A program made the position numbers and the translations under genes. A DNA stretch of 64,000 nucleotides. Source: Anaerolineae bacterium (GTDB taxonomy: Bacteria; Chloroflexota; Anaerolineae; Aggregatilineales; Phototrophicaceae). Location of the stretch: contig JAJEFB010000034.1 in the NCBI GenBank assembly GCA_022820665.1, forward strand, positions 48,626 to 112,625. The letters run 5' to 3'. Positions within the stretch are counted from its first letter, which is position 1. Each line of letters opens with the position of its first letter. Below are positions 8,610 to 18,325 of this stretch, in pieces. The notes below the pieces were generated by a model that ran no database searches, had not been told where the DNA came from, and worked only from the letters and a program-made list of their open reading frames with translations.

Positions 8610-10052
8610 TTATGAACTCGTTCGCGCCCGGTAATCCCTTTGCCAGGCGCGGATGGCATCGTAGGCTGGTCGGAAGTTGAAGCCGGGTCCAATCAGCGAA
8701 TAGGGAACATTGTCGTTATCGACCGCCCAGCCCGCTTGCGGACCGTAGTTGAAGTTCCAAATGAAAGCCAGCCAGACGAAGTCCCAGTCCGCCATATTGG
8801 ACATGGCCTGCGGGATCCACTCCGCCTGCTCTTCCAAAGTATTGTCGTAAGCGAAGTCAAAGCCTTCGCGTACGCCTTCCAGATCTTCGGCAGAGGGCCA
8901 GCCGAATTCGGTCACGCAAAGTCTGGTATCTTTGCCGGCTGCCCGGATGCGATTGGCGTAACCTTCCAAGGTGCTGCGGAAGCTCCAGCTATGATGCGGG
9001 TTGTCGAAAGGACCGCGGAAGGACGCGTTCGGATCGTCCGGTATCTCGTTATAGCGATAATCGGGACCGATATTGTAACCGTTGTGATGGGCGCCGACGC
9101 AATCCGCCCAATCCAGCATACCGGCGGCGATGAGTTGATCCATATAGTTGAAATCGTCATAGGCTCCGACCCCGTCGTTGATGCCCGTTGGGGATAGCGC
9201 GCCACTGATAACGATGATACCGGGTTCGATGGCTTTGATGGTTTCGTAGGAGGTTTGCAAAAGCTTGACATAATCCGCCGCGTTCAAACCGTTGACCGAT
9301 GTCCATTCCCGGTCGATATTTTGTTCGTTCCAGATTTCGACGGCATGTATTTTGCCCGGATAGCGCTTGAGGATCGCGGCGACAAAATCGGCATAAACTT
9401 GCGGATCGGCCGGTGGGCCTTGTCGCTCCAGAACAACCCCGGGCTCGCGCGCCCAATCGGGCGCGGTCACAACAGAAAGCAGTAGCTTGACAGCAAATTT
9501 TTCGGCGCTGGGCATAACCAAATCAAGCGCGCTCCAGTCGATCTTCCCCTGCTCCGGTTCCATAAATTCCCAGCGGACTTGCTGCTTAACCCAGGTTAAT
9601 CCCAGATCGCCGGCAACCGAACTGTACCAGGCGTCTTGATTGTCGGCATTTAAGTCGGGCGCATGCTCGACCTGAATGCCGACCTGATAGCGGGTATCGG
9701 CTACCGGCAGCAGCGTCGGCGTCGGGCTCGGTTCCGGCGTACTGGTGAGCGTCGGAATGTCAGTCGCTTCGTAGGCCATGACGGGCACGGTTGGTTCCTG
9801 CGTGACGGATGTAGGCGTTGATGTCGGTTCTGGCGTCACGCTTGGCAGTACAACGACTGGGGCCGGCGCTTCATCCGGAGTCTCTTGTCCCAGTGTTCCA
9901 AGGGGCAAAGGGTTGCTTGAACCGGGATCCACAGCGGAGGGATTGTATGTGAAGTAGATTGCCAGGAAGGTGGACAAGCCCACGACAAAGGTAATTGAGA
10001 GCCATATGGCGACAAAGCCGCGAATCTGCTTGTATACGGTTTTGGTTACCAT
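8610..10052 (-). CDS. membrane-anchored clan GH-A glycosidase-like protein (2 of 3)
   Basis: An N-terminal signal anchor (about residues 10-37) is followed by a low-complexity Pro/Thr/Ser linker (to about residue 125) and a GH-A type barrel. Acid/base Glu243 is in IWNEQNIDREW (Gln replaces the usual Pro after NE), and nucleophile candidate Glu382 is in VTEFGWPS. The start at 10052 is fixed by AAGGAG (10059-10064) six bases upstream, shortening the longest open frame by nine residues. It ends one base before the next gene's ATG. It shares the block DREW and the ISGALSPTGINDG-type segment with its neighbours, so the three arose by duplication. The linker suggests the domain is held beyond the wall. 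Confidence 0.8.
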   Translation of the reverse strand: MVTKTVYKQIRGFVAIWLSITFVVGLSTFLAIYFTYNPSAVDPGSSNPLPLGTLGQETPDEAPAPVVVLPSVTPEPTSTPTSVTQEPTVPVMAYEATDIPTLTSTPEPSPTPTLLPVADTRYQVGIQVEHAPDLNADNQDAWYSSVAGDLGLTWVKQQVRWEFMEPEQGKIDWSALDLVMPSAEKFAVKLLLSVVTAPDWAREPGVVLERQGPPADPQVYADFVAAILKRYPGKIHAVEIWNEQNIDREWTSVNGLNAADYVKLLQTSYETIKAIEPGIIVISGALSPTGINDGVGAYDDFNYMDQLIAAGMLDWADCVGAHHNGYNIGPDYRYNEIPDDPNASFRGPFDNPHHSWSFRSTLEGYANRIRAAGKDTRLCVTEFGWPSAEDLEGVREGFDFAYDNTLEEQAEWIPQAMSNMADWDFVWLAFIWNFNYGPQAGWAVDNDNVPYSLIGPGFNFRPAYDAIRAWQRDYRARTSS

Positions 10053-10147
10053 ATCAGGCTCCTTGTCGCATGCATCCAAGGTTACCGATGGTCAGCCTTC
10101 ACCTAGTGCAAAGGGTACGCAGCCTTGGTCCTTTAGGCGTCAAACAG

Positions 10148-13015
10148 TCAGCGCGCTCTTGCCAAGGCGTCGCAGGCTGGGCAAGAGCCATCCGGCCTGA
10201 CAATGGCGTATCCCGCTTGCGGATCCGCGCCGTAGTGCGTGAAATCCACATTCCAGACGATGAACAGGCGCACCTGCCCGCTGCGCGATGCGAGCGCCGC
10301 GGCTTCCGCCAACCAAGCCGCCTGCTGTTGCACGGTTACATTATCCGCCCAACTGAAATAATCCGAAAGTGCGGGATAGCCGTCGGCTGTCAAATAGCCG
10401 AGCTCGGTAAAGCAAATCGGACGCCGGGTGATGCTGATATAGCCGTTCAACATGCCGTAGAAATAACGTGTGTAGTAATTGTCGCCGCGGGGATCGCCGC
10501 TGGTCTGGCTCGGCGGGACAATGCCTTCGTTGTAGTGAGCGCCGACGCAATCGAGGTAGTCCAAGCCGCCGCCATCAACCATTTCGCGCAGCCAGCGATT
10601 GTCCGGCACAACCTGGTCGGGACGATCTGAAACCCCGGTTGGCGCGGGGGCAGCGCTTATCACCAGGGTTCTCGCGTTCGCGGCTTTGATCTTCTGCCAA
10701 GCCTGCGCCAGCATCCGGGCATAAGCCGTTCCACTGATCTGGCCGCGGGGCCATTCCCGGTCAAGGTTGGGCTCATTCCACACCTCGATGGCGTCGGCGC
10801 CTTGCCCGGCGATACGCGCCAACCAGTCTGTGTAGGAATCGACGTAGCTTTGTCCGCCCCCCTCCAGTTCATTCGGTCTACCCACAGTACCGACCAGGAT
10901 CTTGAAGCCGTTGTCATGCGCGCTGCGTATTTCGCGTCCCATATCCGGCGGACTGCGCCAGTCGAAACGCGCTTGAATCTTCATCCAGGTCATGCCGGCG
11001 GCTCGCATCGCTCCAATCGCGCGCGGACTGCCCGCGCTCGTGACGTGTCCGCCGATCTCGATGCTTATGCTGCCCGCCGGTGGCGCGACCGCGGCGAAGT
11101 TGTCACGTGGCGCGCTGACTGCTTCCTCGTTCACAACTGGCGCCAGAACGACCGGCGCCGGGGGCGGAGTTGGTGAAGGCGAGGGCGTCGGTGTAGGCGT
11201 CGGCGTTGCTGTTGCAGTAGCTGCAAAAAGCGGCAGCGCGGCGCCGGCGCGCTGGCTTATGCTTTCGCCCTCGCTGTTGATCACCGCCGCGTTAATCGCA
11301 TAGTTTCCTTCCGGCGCGACTAAGGTCAGGACAAAATCGTCATTCAAGCGGGTGATGGCTTCATCGACAAGACTGTCTTGTCGCGCGACTGACCAGCGCA
11401 GGGACCACCCCCCCGGGATATTCGGCGGCGGCATTTGAGCCAGATAGTCGCGAACAGCCTGCAGCAATCCGGGGAACAAATCCTTCGACAGCAAATCGTC
11501 AAAGGCGACCCCGGCCAGCCCGAATGGCATCGTCTGATTGAGACGCTTGCCTAGAGCCGCCCCGTCAGTCAGCCAGATGCGCGTCCTGCTTCCATCGGTT
11601 GCGGTCAAATAATCCAGATAGCCTGTCCCAAATGATTCGTCATGACCGGGCATCGCGCGGAGCCCATCGAGCGATGCGCGGACAAATGTACCGGGCTCGA
11701 CAGAGCCGGTCTCGCTGACAAATTCCGCGTCCAGAGTCACATCGCCAAGTCCCGCCAGAGCTTCGGCGAAGCCGATGCGCGCATAGGCGCCTTCATGCTC
11801 GCGCAGGTTCTGCGCGCTAAGTCCGAGCAGGATCTTGTAGCGATCGACCTGGTCGACAGCCCGGCTGAGCAATCTCGTGACCAGTTGGTCGCCGCCGGCG
11901 CCGTGATCGCCCGGAGCAATGCTGGCATCAAGCTTGAAAATGTCGACAGCCGCGCCCAGCGCCCGCCAGTCATAGGCATCAGCTTCGCCCGCGCCTGCGC
12001 TGTAGGCGGGCGCCACGACGCCTAGCAGCAGACCCTGCTCGCGCAATGCTGAACTCAGTTGGTAGATGAAGCGACTGAAGTTTTGACGCGCCTCCGGATA
12101 CAAATCGCGATAGTCTATGACGATGCCGTGGAAACCATTGGAGGCGGCCATGCTTGATATTTCTGAGACGTGCGCATTCCGAGCAAACTCGTCATTGATC
12201 AGGCGGGCGATCGCGGCGGGATTAGTGGCGCGGGGGTCGTCAAAGTTGCGAATCACCGGCATGTAGAGATAATCCGACTCCGCATTGCCGCCAGGAGCGA
12301 GTCTGCCGGTTAGGCCGCCCCTGCTTGTTGGGCGCAATCCCGCCGGGCTTACAATCGTTGCCAGAGCGGCCACATTTGGATCAAGTTCTTGACTTAACTC
12401 TTGCGAAATCATCAGAATCGGAGGAACAGCGAGCGATTGGAAAACCGCAATCGCGCCCGGCGGGAAACTCGCCACGCCGCGCAATTCGCTCCCCGATTTA
12501 TGCGAGGGAACAAAGCGCCAGTTTCGGCCGTCCCAGCCGTAGAGCGAAAGTACATTCGCATCCGATACATTCGTTGGCTGGACAAACGAGAAGCGCAGTC
12601 GCTCCGGCAAGTCACCGCGACCCTCAAGCGCATAGAGCGGGCTTTGTGGGGCAAGATAGGCTGGAAGACTGTCTCGCGCCAGTTTGACAGACGAGGGCAC
12701 ATTGTCCTCGGTGTCGGTCTCATCTGCTGTCCATGGCAAAGCGAAGACCCTTATCGCGATATCGGTGGCGTTTGAATCGCTTGGTATACGGACCGAGAAA
12801 TCAGACCCCAGCGCCAATTCGGGCTTCTCGACATCAAGTGGCGTGTATTGCAAGGCGTATAGTCGGTCGGGCAAATTGAAAGGGGGCAGCAGCAAGCCAA
12901 TAATCAGCAGGAAGGTAGCCATGACAACTGAGGCTAATGCCACTAGCCAGCATCCGCTCCCCCGCTTGTTTGCTGCGGCGCGTAGTGGTGGCGGATTGGC
13001 GTCGGTTGCTGTCAT
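10148..13015 (-). CDS. two-domain secreted protein: degenerate GH18-like barrel fused to GH-A glycosidase-like domain
   Basis: The 955-residue protein has a membrane anchor at about residues 22-44 and a beta-rich N-terminal region. A GH18-like barrel follows (about 245-530). Its strand-4 motif reads GIVIDYRDLYPE (Asp301, Asp304), with Asp where GH18 chitinases have the catalytic Glu. After a Thr/Pro linker (about 600-630) comes a GH-A domain with acid/base Glu748 (VWNEPNLDREW) and nucleophile candidate Glu871 (CFTELGYLTADG). The C-terminal half is paralogous to the two downstream genes. The GH18-like part may bind rather than cut glycan, or use an altered mechanism. The start ATG has only a weak purine-rich ribosome site, so a nearby alternative is possible. 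Confidence 0.75.
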   Translation of the reverse strand: MTATDANPPPLRAAANKRGSGCWLVALASVVMATFLLIIGLLLPPFNLPDRLYALQYTPLDVEKPELALGSDFSVRIPSDSNATDIAIRVFALPWTADETDTEDNVPSSVKLARDSLPAYLAPQSPLYALEGRGDLPERLRFSFVQPTNVSDANVLSLYGWDGRNWRFVPSHKSGSELRGVASFPPGAIAVFQSLAVPPILMISQELSQELDPNVAALATIVSPAGLRPTSRGGLTGRLAPGGNAESDYLYMPVIRNFDDPRATNPAAIARLINDEFARNAHVSEISSMAASNGFHGIVIDYRDLYPEARQNFSRFIYQLSSALREQGLLLGVVAPAYSAGAGEADAYDWRALGAAVDIFKLDASIAPGDHGAGGDQLVTRLLSRAVDQVDRYKILLGLSAQNLREHEGAYARIGFAEALAGLGDVTLDAEFVSETGSVEPGTFVRASLDGLRAMPGHDESFGTGYLDYLTATDGSRTRIWLTDGAALGKRLNQTMPFGLAGVAFDDLLSKDLFPGLLQAVRDYLAQMPPPNIPGGWSLRWSVARQDSLVDEAITRLNDDFVLTLVAPEGNYAINAAVINSEGESISQRAGAALPLFAATATATPTPTPTPSPSPTPPPAPVVLAPVVNEEAVSAPRDNFAAVAPPAGSISIEIGGHVTSAGSPRAIGAMRAAGMTWMKIQARFDWRSPPDMGREIRSAHDNGFKILVGTVGRPNELEGGGQSYVDSYTDWLARIAGQGADAIEVWNEPNLDREWPRGQISGTAYARMLAQAWQKIKAANARTLVISAAPAPTGVSDRPDQVVPDNRWLREMVDGGGLDYLDCVGAHYNEGIVPPSQTSGDPRGDNYYTRYFYGMLNGYISITRRPICFTELGYLTADGYPALSDYFSWADNVTVQQQAAWLAEAAALASRSGQVRLFIVWNVDFTHYGADPQAGYAIVRPDGSCPACDALARAR

Positions 13016-13134
13016 AGCTTTTCTAATTTCTTGTATATCCAGTGGAAAGAATTAGCGCGCTCAGATGACCGCTTAAACCTGCTGCGCCTGCAGGGCGTCG
13101 ATCCGAACAGCTTGATCGACGCGCATGAAACCTG

Positions 13135-13794
13135 TCATAAGACGCCAGCCTCCAATCCATCTCGCGCCGAAGCAACCGCGTTCGTCAAGATGCGCGCCCG
13201 GCTGCGCAAGCGCGATTTGGACCAGCCGCCATCCCCGACCAGCCAGGCGCCCATTCCACAGGCAAGCGCGCCGGCCCCTATGAATTCGCGCGCGTTGTGA
13301 TCGTCCATGGCGCCATTACACATGAAGGACATGTGCTTGAGCGGTCCAAACATCGCGCGGTAGTAGTCGATACCGAGCGCGCCGATGGGAAACAGCTTCA
13401 GCAACTTGACGCCCATATCCCAGGCGGCCACGGCTTCGCTGGGCGTAGCGACGCCAGGACCTACCAAGACGTCGCGCAATTGCACCGCCGCCACGACATC
13501 GGGTTGAAAAGCGGGCGAAACGATAAAGTCCGCGCCCGCGTCCAGCACCGCATGAGCCGTATCGGCGTCAAGAACCGTGCCCATACCCACACAGGCATCT
13601 TCTCCGTATTCAGCTTTGAGAGCTTGCATGGCGGCAATCGGCTCTTCAGAATTCATCATCAGTTCAAAGACATTAATACCCTCGCTCATCAAGGTTTCGC
13701 TGACTCCTAACGCGACGTCGGGCGGAAATGCGCCCCGCATACCGGCAACAATACCGCTTGCCTTGATTGTCTTCAGCGCCACTTGACTATCCAT
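13135..13794 (-). CDS. KDPG/KDPGal-type 2-keto-3-deoxy-phosphosugar aldolase
   Basis: This is a class I aldolase of the Eda/DgoA family, which cleaves 2-keto-3-deoxy-6-phospho-sugar acids to pyruvate and glyceraldehyde 3-phosphate. The catalytic Glu44 and Schiff-base Lys133 (LLKLFP) are present, and Lys133 falls at the same position as in E. coli Eda. The residue equivalent to Eda Arg49 is Asn, within ExxxNS, which resembles the DgoA galactonate-type motif. Substrate choice is therefore open. The ATG at 13794 overlaps the upstream stop as TGATG and has GAGG five bases before it, so translation is coupled to the secreted SH3 protein gene. That partnership is unexpected metabolically. Confidence 0.85.
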   Translation of the reverse strand: MDSQVALKTIKASGIVAGMRGAFPPDVALGVSETLMSEGINVFELMMNSEEPIAAMQALKAEYGEDACVGMGTVLDADTAHAVLDAGADFIVSPAFQPDVVAAVQLRDVLVGPGVATPSEAVAAWDMGVKLLKLFPIGALGIDYYRAMFGPLKHMSFMCNGAMDDHNAREFIGAGALACGMGAWLVGDGGWSKSRLRSRARILTNAVASARDGLEAGVL

Positions 13795-16688
13795 CAGCAC
13801 CTCACCTGCAAGGTCACACGATCGCCCAATAAGCCGCTGACGCGCACACGAAATTTATGAGCCTCGGCAAATTGAATCGTGATGTCATTCTTGGTCGAGG
13901 AACCCAGCCACAAGCTGCCATCATCATTGCTAAGGGTGATCACATTAGCAAAACTCTCGTGAAAATACGTTGTCTCCGCTCTAAAGGTAGCGGAAGCCCC
14001 GGCTTGGCCGGTCCAAAGACCAGCGAACTCGTGATAGCGCGAGCCAGACCCGCGAACGGTCGCCGAAAAATCAGCCCCGCCAGCCGCGCAGACATCGCCC
14101 AGGATTTCGTGATGCAAAGGCGGCGGCGCGCCGCCTGCGGCGACGATTTCGGCCGCGTGCAAGGGCAAGCGCGCGCATCCGCCGGTCATCTCGCCCGCAT
14201 CAAAACGAATCCAACCGCGATCCGTATTATACCAGTACAAGCCGTAGGTTCCCCGCTTCTGCGTTTTGCCAATCATGGCTTGGCCTCCGCGCAGGACGTC
14301 GACGATCTCATAATCTGTGCCCGGTCCCTGGCGGATGTTACGAGAGATTCCACCTGCGCGAATGACGCATTCGTCTTGCCCGGCTTCCGCTCCCGCCTCT
14401 GCTGGCTCCATCTCGGGCTTTGTCGGCTCGGCCTCGTCAGTCGTGCGATCTTCTACAGTTGCTGGCTGGCCAACCGTGGACGCGCCGTCTTCTGGCATAG
14501 GCATAGGAACATCAATAACTCGCGCAAGCAAAACTGTGGGCAGCGCGCGCAAGCGTATTTCCTCTCGTGCATCGAAAAGCTTGACCGTGACAGGAGCGTC
14601 TTCGGCAACCTGCCCCATGATCATTGGAATGATGGCTTGCTCACCGGCAAATATGGACGACTCGATATCATCTATTTCGAGAATCGTTGCGCGTTCCAAG
14701 CTGTAGATGCTCAGTGTATCCTGATTGGCTGTTAGATAAACAGTACCGTTGACTGTGAGGTCGGCTCCATTAATCCTCAGCATGACGCTGCTTTCACTTG
14801 GCGACTGAACAAGTATTCCGCTCGGCGGCACGTCGCCGCATGACGGAAATGCGTCAAGCGAAAGGAATTCGAAAGCCGGCATAAGACTATCCCTGGCAGT
14901 TTCTATGTCGGAGGATGCATCGGTCTCGGATATTCGGCCTGACTCATCGGACATATCAACCAGAACAGGAAGCGCTTCCACTCCGCCTTCGACCACAAGG
15001 AATCGGGCGACCACCCAGCCCTGTATGCCATCCTTCGTCTGTAGCTGAATCCACTGTCGATCGACGGACGTTGCCAGTGCCATAACTTCACTGCCGCCAT
15101 CAACCAGCGCAACTGTGTCGCTATCTACGCGCGGTTGCACCGAAATACTGAGGGCGCCGGAGACTTGAACTTGCGCGGGGCTGCCAAGCATCATACCGCC
15201 GCCATTCCTCATCCGGTCCTCTGAGAGTGGCGACATGGCATCGCTGAGATTTACCAAGTCGACGTCGCCAATCACGATCATGCTGGCGCTTGCATCGCTC
15301 GCGTCGCTGGTATTTGAATCCATCCGCAGAACCAGCGTAGACCATGTTCGCGCCGGATCGCCAGCGACGGTCATCGACAGGCGCTCGATATTGTCAATGC
15401 CGGTAATGTCGCCCGGCAAAGCGAAGCCCAAGCTGGCGCCTTCAAAGCGCGGCGTCACGTCGATCATGCCTACGCCCACATTACCCAGGCAAACTTGATT
15501 CCTGTTCAAGTCACCGCAATACATGGACGTCTTGTCATAAGTTTCTTGGACCGAACTCGGGCACATGGCTGCCGCGCTTGCGGATAAAACAGCAGGTGTT
15601 GCTTCGGCAGCGGCAATTTCACGAGGCAGCAACTGAAACGGCAGATACCGCATGCGCGAGACAAACTCAGCGGCAAATGCCTGTGGCGGTCCCGGGTTGG
15701 CCGCCGGCTGCAGGCTGTTGTCCATGGGAACAACGCTAGCCATGTCCTTTGGGACAGCGAACCTAAGTCCATTCACAAGCAGGCTGGCTTCTCCTTCAAG
15801 ATTGTAAACGCGCATATCGCCGCCTATCTGCGCTGCCAGAAGGACAGTACCAGCAAAACTTAACTCGACGCCATTGATCTGGAAGCGGGTACGAGTATAC
15901 CGCGACGACTGCAAGAGTATACCGCTTTCGGGCGCTTCAGGGCAGTCTGCGCTGGCTGGAAAGCTCTCCATGCGATAGGCGGGCGCGGAGGCGATCACAG
16001 CTGAGGGCGCGAGCGGCGCAGCGTTCGTTTGAACGGGCAGGCGTTCAGCGCCGCCGTCGACCGCGATCAAGCGACTGAATACCCAGCCCGCGCCGCCGTT
16101 GGGCGACGGCAAGAGGATTCGGATCCATTGGCCGTCAGGGGAGCGCCCGAATGCCTCTACCGTAGACCGATCGCGCAATTGCCATACAACCCTAGCATAC
16201 GGGCTGGGGTCTTGTCTTACAACGACGCCTCGCTCCGCCAATACGGTCGCCGGCCGGGTCTGGAACCCTCCGCTATCAACCGACGCGCTTTCGCCCGCTT
16301 GCCACATGACGACATCGCCCACAACCAGCAAATTGATCGTCGACTGAGTTCCATCATCTGTTGCAGTCTCCAATTGGGCAATCACCGTGGTCCAATTGCG
16401 CGCGTCGGCGGTCATTGTTCGCGTTTGAAATCGCTGGATATCTGCCAGATTTGCGCGATCACCAGGCATCTCGAACTGAAGGCTGGCCCCAGCCACCGGC
16501 GTCGCCGAGACTTGGCCGCTACCAATACAGGCTTGACTATCTGTTACAATACCACAGAAGTCTTCGCTGAATGCGTAAGATTGTCGCACCAAGGCGGGGC
16601 AAGCGCCGAAGTCGGATTGCGCGTAGGCAAGAGCACCTGTTGCCGTCAACAACATTAGAGCAGTTATTACTAGGGCATACTTTTTCAT
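13794..16688 (-). CDS. secreted protein with internal tandem duplication and bacterial SH3 domains
   Basis: A signal peptide (MKKYALVITALMLL...AYAQ) precedes two long homologous modules of about 350 residues each. Each begins with a Cys-rich segment (CPALVRQSYAFSEDFCG, and CPSSVQETYDKTSMYCG) and then a beta domain ending in a GDV(V/D) strand. A bacterial SH3 domain follows (ending GGAGWVFSRLIAVDGGAERLPV in one and GIQGWVVARFLVVEGGVEALPV in the other), then a SGILxQS strand-rich domain. A third SH3 domain (CVIRAGGISRNIRQGPGTDYE) and a C-terminal beta domain complete the 964 residues. SH3_3 domains commonly bind cell-wall peptides. No catalytic motif was seen. Wall attachment or glycan binding is inferred from the neighbouring glycosidase genes. 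It overlaps the aldolase start by one base. Confidence 0.75.
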   Translation of the reverse strand: MKKYALVITALMLLTATGALAYAQSDFGACPALVRQSYAFSEDFCGIVTDSQACIGSGQVSATPVAGASLQFEMPGDRANLADIQRFQTRTMTADARNWTTVIAQLETATDDGTQSTINLLVVGDVVMWQAGESASVDSGGFQTRPATVLAERGVVVRQDPSPYARVVWQLRDRSTVEAFGRSPDGQWIRILLPSPNGGAGWVFSRLIAVDGGAERLPVQTNAAPLAPSAVIASAPAYRMESFPASADCPEAPESGILLQSSRYTRTRFQINGVELSFAGTVLLAAQIGGDMRVYNLEGEASLLVNGLRFAVPKDMASVVPMDNSLQPAANPGPPQAFAAEFVSRMRYLPFQLLPREIAAAEATPAVLSASAAAMCPSSVQETYDKTSMYCGDLNRNQVCLGNVGVGMIDVTPRFEGASLGFALPGDITGIDNIERLSMTVAGDPARTWSTLVLRMDSNTSDASDASASMIVIGDVDLVNLSDAMSPLSEDRMRNGGGMMLGSPAQVQVSGALSISVQPRVDSDTVALVDGGSEVMALATSVDRQWIQLQTKDGIQGWVVARFLVVEGGVEALPVLVDMSDESGRISETDASSDIETARDSLMPAFEFLSLDAFPSCGDVPPSGILVQSPSESSVMLRINGADLTVNGTVYLTANQDTLSIYSLERATILEIDDIESSIFAGEQAIIPMIMGQVAEDAPVTVKLFDAREEIRLRALPTVLLARVIDVPMPMPEDGASTVGQPATVEDRTTDEAEPTKPEMEPAEAGAEAGQDECVIRAGGISRNIRQGPGTDYEIVDVLRGGQAMIGKTQKRGTYGLYWYNTDRGWIRFDAGEMTGGCARLPLHAAEIVAAGGAPPPLHHEILGDVCAAGGADFSATVRGSGSRYHEFAGLWTGQAGASATFRAETTYFHESFANVITLSNDDGSLWLGSSTKNDITIQFAEAHKFRVRVSGLLGDRVTLQVRC

Positions 16689-16940
16689 TATTAACAGATC
16701 CTTCGATCTACCGGATCACAATCTGTCCTGAGCGCAATTAACAAGAGAATCGCGCTATTTTATATCGAAATGTCTATGTGTCTATGTTAGTAGCCTTGTA
16801 CATTTTTGCCAACAAAGGAAAGCTACTGACTTATATAAATATGATACTAATTTAGATGAAATGAATATTACTAATAATCAAAGCTGCGCAGCGCGCCTAA
16901 TTCCTGATTCGAGGTTGATTCGAGATTGAAAGGAAAAAGC
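16689..16940. promoter_or_regulatory. AT-rich divergent intergenic region
   Basis: This 252-bp spacer between divergent genes is markedly AT-rich (for example tatataaatatgatacta near 16831-16849) compared with the GC-rich surroundings. It must hold promoters for the SH3-protein operon (minus) and glycerate kinase (plus). Several -10-like TATAAA/TATGAT words are present, but I found no -35 with proper spacing, so individual promoters are not assigned. Confidence 0.4.
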
Positions 16941-18077
16941 ATGAAAATCTTGATTGCGTCAGGCGCCTTCAAGCAGAGCCTGACCGCTGCTGAAGCCTGC
17001 GCCGCCATCCAACGAGGATTGGAGCAATCCGGTCTGGATGCGCGCTTTGAAATACTCCCCATCGCGGATGGCGGCAACGGCACGCTGGACGCTTTTTTGA
17101 GCGCGGGCGGCGAAGTTCTTTCATTGAATGTGAAGGACCCGCTCATGCGTCCCATTCGGGCTGAATATGGATTGGTTGACGAAGGAAAAACGGCGATCAT
17201 CGAAATGGCCAGAGCCTCCGGCTTGGAGTTGCTGCAGCCGCAGGAGCTTAATCCCATGATCGCAAGTACCTTTGGCACAGGTCAGCTAATGGCGGATGCG
17301 CTCCAACGCGGTGTTGAGAGGATCATCATCGGTTTGGGCGGTAGCGCGACTGTAGACGGCGGCATGGGATGTATGCAGGCTCTGGGCCTCCGCCTGCTTG
17401 ACGCCGATGGTCGCGATGTTCGCCCCGGCGGCGGATACCTGGCGGGCATCAGCCGGATTGATCGATCTGGATTAGATCCGCGCTGGCGCGATCTTGACAT
17501 CGTCATCGCTTCAGATGTGGAGAACCCGACCCTGGGCGACAAAGGCGCGGCGCGGATATTCGGTCCGCAAAAAGGGGCGGATGCGGCGATGGTAGACACG
17601 CTGGAGCGAAACCTGAGTCACTGTTTCACCGTAATCCACGAGCAATTGGGGATTGATCTGCGCGCGGTTCGCGGCGGCGGCGCGGCCGGCGCCTTCGCCG
17701 CCGGTCTGATGGCTTTCTTGTCATGCGAGATCGTTTCCGGGATTGACTTGGTCCTGGCTCACAACCGGTTCGTTGAGCAACTCAAAGACAGCGCGCTGGT
17801 CATCACGGGCGAAGGTCAAATGGACAGCCAGACAATCGATGGCAAAGGACCGGTTGGAGTCGCGCAACTGGCGCGGAAACATGGCCTGCCGACGATCGCT
17901 CTGGTTGGCGGTCTCAATATTGATGACAGCCTATTGCATGAGGCTGGGATTCAGGCGGCCTTCTCCATCGTCGACAAGCCGATGCGCCTGGAGGATGCGC
18001 TCGAGAATGCCGAGGACCTTTTGCGCAGAGCAGCACTGCGGCTGGGGTACGTCTTGCAATTGCATAGTGCCAACTGA
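16941..18077 (+). CDS. glycerate kinase (GarK/GlxK family)
   Basis: This enzyme phosphorylates D-glycerate to phosphoglycerate with ATP. Family features are the N-terminal MKILIASGAFKQSLTAAEA, the IADGGNGTLDAFL motif, GLGGSATVDGGMGCMQALG (about 133-151), SDVENPTLG, GGGAAGAFAAGL and GEGQMDSQTIDGKGP. The ATG at 16941 has AAAGGA six bases upstream (16929-16934), preferable to a TTG five codons earlier. At 378 residues it is full length. It stands alone on the plus strand, opposite the aldolase-containing operon. Glycerate could connect to sugar-acid catabolism, but that is inference. Confidence 0.92.
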   Translation: MKILIASGAFKQSLTAAEACAAIQRGLEQSGLDARFEILPIADGGNGTLDAFLSAGGEVLSLNVKDPLMRPIRAEYGLVDEGKTAIIEMARASGLELLQPQELNPMIASTFGTGQLMADALQRGVERIIIGLGGSATVDGGMGCMQALGLRLLDADGRDVRPGGGYLAGISRIDRSGLDPRWRDLDIVIASDVENPTLGDKGAARIFGPQKGADAAMVDTLERNLSHCFTVIHEQLGIDLRAVRGGGAAGAFAAGLMAFLSCEIVSGIDLVLAHNRFVEQLKDSALVITGEGQMDSQTIDGKGPVGVAQLARKHGLPTIALVGGLNIDDSLLHEAGIQAAFSIVDKPMRLEDALENAEDLLRRAALRLGYVLQLHSAN

Positions 18078-18227
18078 GTTTCGCCCCGGCGCGAGGATAG
18101 CTGCTCGCCTCGCGCCGGGCAGGTTCGAATTGAGCAAGCCACAATCTTTCAGTCTACAAAGACCCAGTAGCCTGCAATAAAATCCTCGCTGAAAGGACAG
18201 AAGTAACACCAAGTAAATAATGATAAC

Positions 18228-18300
18228 GACTGCCGTATGAAAGAAATTGACAAAATAATCGAAAAGTTGTGCGGGCGAGCCGGTGGCTCGCCCACTCTTG
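18228..18300 (+). repeat. dispersed repeat A, copy 1 (upstream of proB)
   Basis: The segment containing CTGCCGTATGAAAGAAAT and ending in the 9-bp palindrome GGGCGAGCC-GGT-GGCTCGCCC (18273-18293) recurs with few changes at 19562-19628, downstream of proB. The two copies lie in direct orientation on either side of the gene. Confidence 0.8.
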
Positions 18301-18325
18301 TCATCTATTTGCAATCAGTTTTCAC

